24,399 nt of DNA, from contig NW_019091658.1 of the NCBI RefSeq assembly GCF_001949145.1, positions 9,028-33,426 on the forward strand. The letters are read 5' to 3'. How positions within the stretch are numbered: the first letter of the stretch is position 1; each line of letters starts with the position of its first letter. The stretch comes from Acanthaster planci. Lineage: Eukaryota > Echinodermata > Asteroidea > Valvatida > Acanthasteridae. The position numbers were made by a program, and so were the translations under genes. The notes under the pieces were generated by a model that searched no databases, had not been told where the DNA came from, and saw nothing but the letters and a program-made list of their open reading frames with translations. Positions 1 to 11,800 of the stretch are shown here, in pieces.

Positions 1-169
1 AAATGGGATTGAGCTTTGCCCGGGCTGATCGGAAGCGTGACAAGTTGGCTGATTAACGTGTTGAGTAAGTCGGTTGGTTGGTTAGCCGATTACATGTGGG
101 ATTTGTTGGGCGCGTTGTTTTAGCCTTCTCAAAAAAGTGATGATTTTGAGGATATTTTATCGATCGATA

Positions 170-485
170 ATAGCTGTGAAGATTGCGAAGACTGCGGGAT
201 TGCAAAGACTGTGTAAATTATTTCGAATGCTGCTTAAATTTGATGCATAAATTGCCACGTGTGCTAAGATTGCAAAAACTGTGTCGATTGCGAAAACTTT
301 AAAGACTGCAAAAATTGCCAAAAATATCCATACTGCAAATATTCCCAAGGTTGCGTAAAATATATAGTGTAAAAAACTGTTCTGTAAAAACTGCTCCAAC
401 TATAAAAACTGTATAAGGTGCGTAGGCTGCTGCATAGATTGTTTTTATTCAATACATTGTGTAGATTGTAAAGATTTTTACAACT
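170..485. repeat. Cryptic A/T-rich short-motif repeat zone
   Basis: Degenerate copies of GACTGCAAAAATT-like and GATTGCGAAGACTG-like words recur every 10-20 bases, for example GATTGCAAAAACTG and GACTGCAAAAATTGCC. The phase is irregular, so it looks like an eroded minisatellite rather than a clean tandem array. The two minus-strand frames that cross it are low-complexity (rich in F, A, I, Y) and are not taken as genes. Confidence 0.4.
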
Positions 486-1053
486 GTAAAGATATATCGG
501 GTGGTGTTGGAATTAGAGGTGACCACGATCCAGTTGAAGATGATAGATTGAGTTTTTACGCTAAACGGGGTTGGGTGATAATTACCCATTTTTAATTCTT
601 TTAACGACATTAAATCAAAAGAATTCAGGGATTCTTATATCTATGACTGGGTTTATCTTAACCGAACCGTTAAAAACAAACAATTCTGTCAATTACTATT
701 TTTACTAAATTCAACATGAAAATGATTTACATAGAACTCGACAATGAAAATATTAATATAATATAAAGTGAGACCTTGTAGAATTTCTACGGGTCTTTTT
801 GCTAGTGGGTGGTTAATTAAACTACACTTAGCGGTCAGCAAACTACAAAACCAACGTGCACACGACTAATACGGCCCCAATCGTCAGAGATAATTTTTCT
901 TTAATTGTCGTGAACTTCTAAAGGTGTCTCCTTTAAATAAATTTTCCTGGTTTATTACATAAGTCTCTTGACTAACAGGCTGCAAGCCCTGTTTTTGCGT
1001 ACTGCAACGAAGCTCAGAACTGGTCTATACTCTGTACTAGGTCAGGTTCCGAG

Positions 1054-1479
1054 TTAACGAGACGTTCCACAATGATTAAAAATTGTTCTTGGACGTCTAA
1101 CCCCGTGCCAGATGCCAACAGCGAGGTAACGAGATTTGGTAACGCCCACGTCGGTAAAAGCAGATATTTCCGGCACCAAGTCCGACCACCAAGCGTTTGT
1201 GACGGCGTCAGACTGTTCGATCCAAGTGACAGTGTAAAGTAGAAGCATGACCAGATCCGTTTGACGGGATATAGACACCCCAAATCCCATGTAACTGGCG
1301 CTGGCGTAAACCCTGTTGGGAATCCCGAAGTCGTGCAGGGGGTCGTATATAAGGTAGTTTTTGCCGGAAACTTGAACATTACCTGCGTCCGAAGCGGTAC
1401 CCAAACTGAAGTAGTATCCAGAGTTTCTCGATAGAAAACGACACGGGAGAAGTTGGTAACAATAAAGGCGCTGGAATTT
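1054..1479 (-). other. Unidentified open frame, possible coding remnant
   Basis: The minus strand is open for about 141 codons, without an ATG at the front, from a stop near 1480 to a stop at 1054. The translation has a balanced, globular-protein look: NSGYYFSLG, NYLIYDPLHDFGIPNRVYAS, MGFGVSISRQ, then VTNAWWSDL and FTDVGVTKSRYLA. A second minus-strand frame (1379-1014) is open across most of the same bases, so one frame is a shadow. I do not recognise a domain. It could be an exon of another gene, part of a mobile element or a decayed gene copy. It lies about 4 kb beyond the AADC stop. Confidence 0.3.
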
Positions 1480-1508
1480 TTATTGAGTTAGAAATCGGTA
1501 TGTTTTAC

Positions 1509-1562
1509 AAGCTTTTTTCAAAGCTGAAAGCTTTTTTCAAAGCTGAAAACTTTTTTCCAAGT
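1509..1562. repeat. Short tandem repeat, about 20-bp unit
   Basis: Three consecutive imperfect copies of a unit like AGCTTTTTTCAAAGCTGAAA are seen. The last copy has changed to ACTTTTTTCCAAG. Each unit contains an AAAGCTTTT palindrome. Confidence 0.7.
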
Positions 1563-4489
1563 TTATACTAAAAACAGGAAAACAAAATGAATGAAAACCT
1601 TTACTCTACTCTGTCGTTAAGAAGCGACAGTAAAGAAGAAACAAAATGTACAGACCCCACAAACTTTAACAAATAAAATCCCAGAAATTACAGAAAGTAA
1701 AAAAGAGAAACAACGTACAAAAAATTAAGAGGTTGTTGACCGCGATAAATTATGTTGAATGTGGAGTCGAAACGTTGGGTGTTGTTTCATGAGCTGGGTT
1801 TCAGATGGCATCTCTGTATTAAATCTGGGCGCTCTTTCCGCTCCTGTGTGGCTGGTTTTAGAAGGGACCTGCATGTCGTAACTTTTGGAGCGTTTGTTTT
1901 ATTCTGCTATGCGGGTTAAAGATGGAACGTGAAATTGAAGTACGATCAATAGGAGTTTGGGCTGATGCAAAACTTAACATTATAGAAGAATATGTGTCTC
2001 TGGCAATAAATGACGGGACATCTCTCACGAAAAGAATTTGTGTTGATTATGTCAGAGCTTAAGAGGTTTGATCAAATCAAGGAGAAAATCAGAACACGTG
2101 GAAGTACTACGCTTCAAGAAATTAAAAACCAAGACACGGCAGAAATTGAACAACAAGTTCAAGAGAAAGCAAAAATTATCGCAAGGGAAATGATTAATAA
2201 AGAAAAAAAGATCTTATGAAAAAAATTAAAAAATCATATTAAGCTGTACTAAAAGTCGAGTTGATTTTGGATTTTCGCCCTTCCCTTTTTGCCCTTCCAA
2301 AATTAATTTACACCTCCCCGACGCACATCCATCTTTGAAATAAAATAAGAGTTGTTGAATCCCGGTGGTTCCCAGGCTTTCCACCAAAGCCGCCAGGGTA
2401 CAGTGCAAGAGCTACCCCTATCTCACCTCCTTATCCTGGCTTGGTGAGCTGGCCCAGCGACTGGGGTCATTAAAAAAGCCAAACCTTTTTTTAGAAAACC
2501 TATAATGAGGAGTACTTCAGTTCGGTTCATTATGCGAGCTCCTTCTTTAGTTGCTTTAAAAATTAATGAGGCGTAATACCTTATGCTTCATTATTCTTTA
2601 AACGCTGCTAGAAATGGTACAGCATGTTGTTTGTGTACCTTGGTTTCAACTCGAGGGTTCAGCAAATTTAATGATTTTCATTTTGGAGGTGTGACGTCTT
2701 CTTCCATCTGGATAGCGAGTCCCAGTATAGCCTCTGCAAGACCATTCCTATAGAATAAAGGGGGGGGTGTTAAAACCACCAACAGGGAACAATTTAAAAA
2801 AGGAAAAATTGTACGAGTTGAACCCCAAAGCAAGCAACAGTATTTGACCTTCGCTGGTGTGGCGGCAGTGAGAGTCAGACATAGATCAAAAGTTGGCGCC
2901 CATGGTAGTCCTTGCTGGTTTTTAATTTTTCGCATGAGTGAAGGTACCAGTAGATTGTTACCGCACCAGGGCGAAACGTGCGTCATGACCTTGGCTCAAC
3001 GGCGGCGGCTTGTTTACACATATAAATAAGACATTAAAATGTTATTTTGAAAAATTTTTCTTGGCAGGTATCCAGTGGTTATTTTAAGGCTGAAAAATAT
3101 ATATTTTTTAATCTTTTGCTGGTTAGGTACCTAATAATATAGGCGTGGTCTAAACCCGGTGTATTCCCTCTAAACTGCTTCGTAAAAACTTCAATCTGAG
3201 AAAGAGGCTAGGGTCCCTCGTACTTCTGTTTTGATGATTTGTGCCTCTAATAGGGATTAAAAAGAGGCTTATAAACAAAAAAACGGTGCAATTTATATTG
3301 GAATATACAACGGAGACACCCATATGATGTGTGTGTCCATCAGACATGTATTTCAAACATACATCATCCCAACAAAATAATGTGAACTTTTGCTCCAAAG
3401 TTGATATTTAGGCCTGCACAACTTTAGGGAAGAAGATTCACAACAGACTAACAATATTTCCAGAGTGCAGTAGAATCATGCAATATAACAATTTGAAAAG
3501 GCTTTTCGTGTCAAAACCACATCCGGGGATATTCCACTCTGGTGTTTGTGAAATACACGCCAGTCTCAAGTCAGGCCTGTGGGACTCGTTTCATCTCCTG
3601 TGGCGCGCCAATAATCAGTCGGGGTGGGGTCGGACGGAATTTACCCCCATGATAGCTCATGCTCAACATGCTCAAGTCCCCCCTTGTTGCACCACGGGGA
3701 AGTGGGATGTACTACCACATATGAGCTAACAATTTTACAATAGATATATTGTCTCTTCGTTTGTCAGAAAGTAAACCAAAAATTTAAATCTGGGAGAAGG
3801 GCTCAAGCCCAGCGAGAGCTCCCCCGCGTTCCGTGCGCCACTGGCCACCTTTAGCACTGCATACTCCTTCCCTGAGATATCCCGACACAAACATAAATGG
3901 ATGTTTGAACACTAATGTTTACATAAAGAACCACTCGAAAACTTTAATGACTTATAATGCTGTTTCGTTATTTTATTTTGTAACTTTAAAATGATTAATT
4001 TCATAATTTTCTAAAACAACAAATATGTTTATATTCTGATAATAAGAAGTTTTGATTACAAAAATATGCACTTTGTAAAAGGACTTCGACAGTAATCGTT
4101 CCACTTACGTCAGCCCGTGTTGGAACAACAGCGACTGTTTCAGCACAATTAAATGTTGCAATGTCTTGTCTAGCAGATCACTCTATTCCAATGTGCATTC
4201 AAGTCTTAGTTGAGTTCTTTTAAATTACACTAAACGCCTCTGCATGTATTATTCTTTCCGAAAGACATCTGGATGACTTAGATTTCACAACACATAATAC
4301 AAACAAGTCAACATTTACACAACACCGAGATTATCAGCTACCAATACATTCGTTTGTTCCTTCAAGAGGCATTAGGATGTTTTAAATATTTTTATTCTTT
4401 CACGTAATGGTGCTTAACTTTTCTTCAGATACACACTGGCGCAGCAGCTCTATAAAGCCTGCTTAAAAAATTAAGGCAACCTACTATAA
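1563..4489. other. Region without recognised gene
   Basis: No domain, RNA gene or element could be identified. The only frames worth noting are a 48-codon run at 1922-2068 beginning MEREIEVRSIGVWADAKLN, and a lysine/glutamate-rich 69-codon frame at 2010-2219, both on the + strand in different frames. Neither has flanking splice signals that join them convincingly. A G8 run lies at about 2760. Confidence 0.4.
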
Positions 4490-4805
4490 TGGACATTCAT
4501 ACACTGAATTACATCACAAATCAGACACATCTCATTACAAACACATGCACAAAACATTTCAATACTCCATTATGTCCAAAATGCTTTAGGACCATTGAAA
4601 ATACATGTACATTTAAAAGAAAATTTATGGGTCGTTTTGATTTGCATGAAGGAACGAATGGAAAAGACATTTATACACTGAATTAGATCGAAAATAAGAT
4701 ATAACATATATCTCAATTATAAACACAAACGCAAAAACATTTCAATACTCCACAATACACATTACCTAAAATGCTTTAAAGCCATTATAAGCACATGTAC
4801 TTAAT
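4490..4805. repeat. Diverged tandem duplication, about 175-190 bp per copy
   Basis: Blocks recur in the same order: ACATTCATACACTGAATTA at 4493 and ACATTTATACACTGAATTA at 4667; ACATTTCAATACTCCA at 4554 and 4737; AAAATGCTTTA at about 4577 and 4767. The offset grows from 174 to 190 because of small insertions in the second copy. No coding potential was recognised. Confidence 0.75.
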
Positions 4806-5631
4806 TATTAGCGAAAAACATTTACATGTAAAATAAACTTCACGTAGTCGATCAGGAGGGATAGAATCGTTAATCATTGACAAAAAATAACAGGTCCGAG
4901 TTTCGTGCCCTGAGGAACTCCAGCATTGAAAGTGTTAACCAGTCAGAGCAAGTAGAGTGGAATCTTACACATTGTTGGCGATACAAGAGAAAATTACAAA
5001 TCCACGAAACGATCGCAGTTCTCACTCGTAGATCGATTAATTTAGTTATAGAAACAGTGTATTTCTATCAAATGCCTTTTTGAAGTCTGTAATTACTACA
5101 GAAGCTGATGATTTGGGTTTTTCAGCATTAAAACGTATCGGTTGAAGCATAATGAATCAATTTGAATGGAATAAATATGTGCTTGGCTGGTCTTAAACTA
5201 ACGTTCCTCAGATCAAAAAGTCAGTTTGGGCAAATGTGCATAAAGGCATAATGCGTGTCATTACATTGAATTGTGGTGAAAAGCAAGTCCGTTTCGTAAA
5301 AAAAAATCTGACCTGTTGGTGCGTCAAAAATTCCGGAGAAAGGCCCAAATTTAAAAACATTGGTTCTTTTGAATGATCTCCAAAATTTAGGATTTCAAAG
5401 ACTTCACGAATTCCTTCTAACCGAACTATTTTTTTGTCAGGGCTGAGACACTAATTTCGTTAAATAACGAGCAACAAAAGAGAGAACGCAAAACTATCCT
5501 GTCGGATAGGACCTACGGGAAATCTGGTCCTTATACCTCAAATCACCCACTTCATGATTCGCTGTTGTTTTGTGCTAAGATATGCTCAATATGATGCAAG
5601 AAATCGTGTAGGCCAGGGTCTCATTCAAAGA

Positions 5632-5850
5632 TTATTTTCCGTTGCTCACATTTGTGATCCCATTTAAAAGAGGAGAGTTTGTCTCTTCAGTGATGGCATT
5701 CCAGGCATAGTGAATATCCTCAGATGTGGTCTGGGGTGCACACACGGCGAAGCGAATGACAAATTGCTTATTGAGATGACTCCCAACTAGGAACACTTTA
5801 CCTGTCTTAGTAACCCGCCGTAGAAGTTCCTCGTTCTCAACATCTGTGCC
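5632..5850 (-). CDS. DDC: AADC exon 11 (residues 415-486 and stop)
   Basis: 72 codons plus TAA after acceptor TTTCCCAG. It encodes [32 protein letters not shown], and TSEDIHYAW, then a poorly conserved tail ending NVSNGK. It is the usual C-terminal end of the family. The tail after the last helix is a few residues longer than in human. No AATAAA was noticed on the minus strand close to the stop; the nearest I saw is at 4396-4391, about 1.2 kb downstream, so the 3' UTR end is unknown. Confidence 0.94.
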   Translation of the reverse strand, partial: GTDVENEELLRRVTKTGKVFLVGSHLNKQFVIRFAVCAPQTTSEDIHYAWNAITEETNSPLLNGITNVSNGK

Positions 5851-8800
5851 CTGGGAAAGACATTGATTACTATTATCAATTTTATAATCTTGACTGTTAC
5901 CATCTCCATTATCTTCGTCACGAACATTGTCACTGTCAATACTGTCCTAATCGATAGTGTCGTAATTGTCATCACCGATATCCTCACACACACTTCCATG
6001 TAAGTGCAACATGTACAATCTAGCCCATGCTTAGAATATTTATAGCCTAAACGCTGTAAGGAACTGATGTGCAAAATAATCCCATAGACAGGCAAGTGAA
6101 CGTCAAGCCTTTAACTGATGAAATTTCGCTTTTCAATCAAGAAGATTGGTAATTTTTCATCATTATATAGGTGAAAATTACTTTGATATATAGTTCATTA
6201 TATATTAAAGTAATAAAAGTACTAATTCTAGAATGGGACTTCCACTGTAGGAAGTAACCTTCCACAAAGTGACAATACTTACTGACCTTGAGACGGAAAC
6301 ACACGAGGCCAAGTACGACATCAGCTACTATTTCAAATCTTGCATCTTTCCGCACTAAAGCTTCAAACTCATGAGCCAAGTTAACTTGCTGTGAAGGAAA
6401 ATAAATTTTAATTTCCATTAAAAATGTCTCGTTAAGGAAAAGAAATACGTTAGAAATGGAGATTGAAATACTCAGCATAAGTTTCAATGAGTTTAAAGTT
6501 TAAACAAGTAAGACATTTACTAAAATGGTTTCATACAAAAGTAAATATCTTCCCGACATTCTGGCATTAATTACGTCATGATTGCAACAAGCCCAGTTCA
6601 CCATCTAGTGAATATATGTATTCTGTATTTTTTGGCATAGATAACGTTTAGTGTACCAGTAATTATCAGCGTTTCAGTGACGTGCATCGATACAGTTTCT
6701 CAGTGTGCTTTCAGGCAAGTCATACTCATTTTTAAACTGAATTGCCAGTCTTCAAGAATAGCTTTAATTGTCAGGTTTTCCATTACACCAGAAAACCCCG
6801 GACTCCTGTAAAAGGGGGAGTACTGGTTTTAGAACCAAAATAAGTTATTAAATGATTATCTATCGTATGCGTATCTACGTGGGTGACTCCAAATGGCTGC
6901 CAAACATGTCAAAGCTTAGCCAAATGAGCAGTATTGAATGTGCAATATTGACTATTCCAGGATGAGGGGAGGACAAGAAATAGGCATTAACTGAAAACCT
7001 CGGATTGCTGAAATAAAATGTCCTTCTGACCTTTCTAATATGTTCCTGAAGCTGAGACACACCGAAAAGACGAAGAACAAACCACAACTTGAGAGATCGA
7101 AAGCGTCTTCCCAGCGGTATGTGCCAGTGCTAGAATTGTAAAAAAATATTACTGACACATTGACCATCCGGAAACTCTTTTGAAGATTTAATTACTAAAG
7201 GGGTAGCGTAAAATTTGAAACTATGCATCATCAACTACAAAATTCTCCATCTGACGAGCTGTACTTTGTCGAGGATTCTTAGAGCCGTATGCCAGGTTTG
7301 GGCAATGGCTTTTCGTTTGACTCGCCATCAAAACAATCTTAATTTTGCATCGATGAAAACACGAATAGTAAAAAGCAGATTAAAAAAAAATAGTTTTACT
7401 CATAAATGAAGGAAGTTGCACATGCCATAAAAAATTTTGCTTTTTGAAACTATGAACATTGTTCATTCAGGCTCTCTTTTTTCTTTTTTACAGAGGTTCA
7501 ATAAAGTCTAGTTACTGTGGACATAAGCGTTATAATGTCACGGGTTGTATTTCGTCTAGTAACCCACTGGTAATTTCTTTTTATGACACTCACTCTATAA
7601 TCGACGACTTTTCCCTCGTGCTCGTGCTTGAGATAGGTTGGATCAACTTGGAAGGCACCCACTAGGTCTGTCTGGTTTCGGACCCACATGGCTGAACAAT
7701 CAAAGTTCACGCGCATCCATTTGTGCGGGTTAAAGTTGAAAGAATCTGCAAGCTTCAAAACCAGACCAGGAACAAACTATGATCGTATACCGTTGTGACT
7801 GCAAGCGAACTAAATTAGAAACAGTGCTTGGAAGATGTGACAGTTTTACTTGACCTCTTATACTGTCTAAGTCTATCCATGTTGAAACAACAGGGCATAT
7901 TTTTGGGGGATTGTCTAAAGAACTTCATTCGAGATTCAAGGTTCAAGATACTTTATTGTCGATTAAAAAAGTTTTCACTCGAAATTTGCTCTCCCAGTGT
8001 TTCAGGAAATAAAATTGCAGTATATTACATGAATGTTAAAAATAAAATTACCAAGTTCAAAAGCATTAATTCAAACCAGTTTCAAAAATATTGAATTCAA
8101 TTACATAGTGTTACATTACAGATAGGTCACTTGGGGGGAAAATATAACAATTTAGAAGAAGGGGGAACAGCAAAACCCTCGAACAAGGTGGAATGACAAA
8201 ACATGAAACATGGAAAAGAAAAATAAAACCAAAAACTACTCATCTAATAAAAGATGCATTAAAAATACGGATGGCCTGTGGTAAAAAAGAGGATTTCATT
8301 CTATTTGTTTTGCAGGAAAGTTGGGCGCATTCCACCAGATCGGTTTCGAATAATGAAAGGGTTGAGAGGATGAGTAACACCAGACATAATTTCATTAAAC
8401 TTGTATACAGCATGACACTGAGCTATTTCCTGGATGTTCTGAAAGTCAGCACCTATAATTCTTTTAGCTTGTAACACGTTGAAGTTTTTTACGATTGCAC
8501 AAAGTGAGGGAGTCAACCCAACTTATGCAGCAGAAATAACTGTCCACTGAACAATGCTCTGATAGAAAAGTTTCTATCCGGTCACTAACATTAAAAGATC
8601 CCAGTTTCCTTAAAATTGGGCCTCGAGTTTGATTTTTTACAGATTGTAGTTGCGTTTGCATTCCAGTTTAGTTTATCATGTGCAAGAGTTCCCAAGTAGT
8701 TAAACTCGCGAACGACTTCAACGGGCACTTTTTTATTTCAACAGGTTCTTTAAGTTGAGTTGATTTACAGAAATCAAATATCGTTTCTTTGGTACTTTGT

Positions 8801-11800
8801 ATACATTTAATATTAAATAATTTCGGCGACACCAGTCCACAAATCTGCTGATTTCATTTCTATAACCATTTTCGCGGTTATTGGTGATCATTCCAGACAA
8901 AGCAGTGTCACCAGCATATTTTATTATAAAACATGACCTGCTGTTAAGGCAAAAATCACTTGTGTACAAAGAGAACAGCAAAGGCGACAAAACACATTCT
9001 TGGGGAACACCTGTGCTTACGTGGACGGCATCAGACGCTGTATTAGCAAACCTGACTCTCTGTGACATATGCATCAAGGTATGAGACGGAGAGAGCCCCC
9101 CCTGCTTTGTGTTGGTTATTGTCTCGCAGGAATCTGGAGATTCCTTTCAGACATCTTGGGGGATGTGTTAAGTAACAATAGTCTGGAATGTGTATAGGGA
9201 TTGGACATGCTGGAGGGGGGTACCCCTCGGTCTCATTTCTTGCTGGGTATACTCTGTGATCAGTAAACAACAAATTATGCAATATGCACTTATACAAATC
9301 GACACAAACCTCTATCCCATTCGCAAGTGATCTAAACTCTGGACAGATTAATGCAGTCCCTGCATATGCGGCATCAACATGCAACCAAACCTTCTCAGCC
9401 TCACCTACAAATCACATTCAGAGATGTCATACGGTAGTTAAAAATTGCAGCAGCTACATGTATATACATAGGACAAATAATGAGCATAACACGATAGTGA
9501 AATCTGCATAAAAAGACGACAAATGAAGTCAGTCTTTGTCCTTTAGATCATGTGAAAACGGAACATATCAAAATGTTATGCTGAGGTGTATAAAATCACG
9601 ACGGACTTAAAAAACAAAATTTATCTTAATGATTTGTTTAGTTATTTGGGATCAGTAAACAAAGGATACGGATTATGGAGACTGATTTCATAGCAACTAC
9701 ATTTTCTCAGCTTAGATCTTATACTCACATATTGGTCCAATTTCTTCAAGATTATCAAAGGCGCATGAAGGTGTAGTACCAATTGTGGCACAAACCTGAA
9801 ACAAATTAGTTTCATATTCACCAAATTGGTTTCCTGTGATCTTACTTTCATAACGGTGACACTGGAAACTCTTCCAATTTCTGTTTTATTTGCGAACAGA
9901 TTTTGCAGGGTTTGGGGGTTTCATTTTGCTGTTTTCAGTTTGCTGCGAGGGCCTTTGTGCACAAAATTAATTCATAAAACAAGAAAAGACCGTTGTTTTG
10001 TGTGGTGTGTGGGGTGGTGTGGCGTGGGGGGTGGTGTGTGTGGTGTGGGCTGGGCTGGGGGTGGTGTGGTGTGGTGTGTTGGGTTGGGTTGTGGTGTAGT
10101 GTTGTGTGGTGTGGTGAGTTGAGTTTTAATATCAAAATAACAGAAATGATACGAGGGTTCATATCAGAAGCAAACGCTTGTGCGAGATCTGGAACCTGTC
10201 TAATTATTTAAATAATGGGCTGTTATTTGTATTACAAGATGAGAACAGAATAAGTTATCCATGTTTACATCAATAATCCTGTTTCATATTAACTAAATAA
10301 ATGTCTACGATAAAAACTACAAGGAATGGAGTGAACTACTGGAATAAGAAAGAACAAGAAAAGCAACGGAAACACAAACGATGACGGAACATATTAAAAA
10401 TTTTATGAAAGAAAAAGTGCCCAGAGATAATAATAATGATAATATGGAGTGATGAAAGTGACAATAAGTTATTTAGTTCTCAGAATAAAGTGACAACAGC
10501 AACGTTTTAAGGTACATTTTGAAAAGTTCCAGCGACCTAATAGTAGGCATTGGTTTGAGGTGGTTCCACGGGTGGTTCCATTAGAAAAAGTGAAAATCAT
10601 GTCACTTGAAGCGTCTGCAGTAAGGTCAGGGACACATGATACAAATCATTGACTCGGCGGAGGCGTGGAATCCGCACAAAGTGGACAGAATAAGCACTAT
10701 CCCGTGAAAAGTAGGCATGTCACACTTCGACGTTTTGCTGCGTCAAAATTCAAATATCGGCCAATTGTTCTGAATGTTACACATAGTAGCGTTCGAATAT
10801 GAAACGGACCTGAACTTTCGTTTTGCTTGTCGCATACACAACAGGCCTGCTTTATGCCCCGTGGGCAATCTTTTGAAATGTAAACAAGCATCTTTATGAT
10901 CATTTTAAATATGCTATAGGCCTAATGCTCAAGCCTGACTATGTCTCCTCTTGAAAATGTTTTCTTTGTAAAATTTCTCTGTACTTTTTTTATTTTGTTT
11001 AATTATTCATTGGGGCCTTTTTTCGAAATTTAAAGGCAACTCACAAATGCTGGAATGAGCCCTTCAGCCTTGTCCTCTTGGATAGCTTTGGCCAGAGTTT
11101 CTCCACGTAACGCATACTTGTCATCACAAGGTAGCATTCTCATCTTGACAGAACTGATTAAAGAGGCTCTTTCTACAGACGAATGGGCCTGCCAATTGGA
11201 TCATTCATCTGAATATTAGTCTGATAGTACAGAAATCTACAACAGAACAACTACTCGAGATTAGAGTTTAAAAGTAACAGATTTTTATGTCATTCAACCC
11301 AATATAGACTTTTTACACCGACAGCGGGAAGGTGTGGATTCAACACCATTTCCGGTTTGGTTGTGTATAATGGTTTTAACGGTTTTCAGTGCAGTTTCAA
11401 CCCCAATCGAACCAAGCATTTTCTAAACCTTTAAGTCCTCACATCGTTGACGTTGTCCATGTGGAATGAATAATTTGGTTGTGTGCTGGCAGCGTTCAAA
11501 CTTTCTCCAGGACACGTGTCCCAATTGTATAAAAATGCATGGTGTTAAAACATGCGGAACCCAAAACGAATAATTTTTTCCAAAAGCTCTGTTTTTGGAC
11601 CATCACTTTTGTGTACATGTATATACTGTGAAAAAAAATCATAAGATTTCATTAGGCAACATTTCCTTTTGGCTAATTTCTGGGGCTCCAGCCTAAGATT
11701 TCAGTTACTTACACTGAACATAGGACTGATTTTTCACTCTGACGTATCGGTACAATCGTCACATAGAATGAAGGCGTCAGCTTATTATGCTTCACGATAC

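Noticed and set aside
157-452. Two minus-strand frames rich in F, I, A and Y
   Set aside because: They translate a degenerate A/T-rich repeat zone and have no protein-like features beyond that.
2010-2219. Lysine/glutamate-rich 69-codon frame on the + strand
   Set aside because: Composition is low-complexity, no domain was recognised, and it does not join the nearby 1922-2068 frame by plausible splice sites.
4391-4396. AATAAA on the minus strand as the AADC polyadenylation signal
   Set aside because: It is about 1.2 kb past the stop codon with nothing else to support it, so it was mentioned but not annotated.
10000-10120. Telomeric repeat
   Set aside because: The words are GGTGT and GTGTGG in irregular order, not TTAGGG or another regular telomere unit, and the tract lies inside a gene.
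9993-10211. G/C/V/W-rich frames across the G/T tract
   Set aside because: They are translations of simple repeat sequence.
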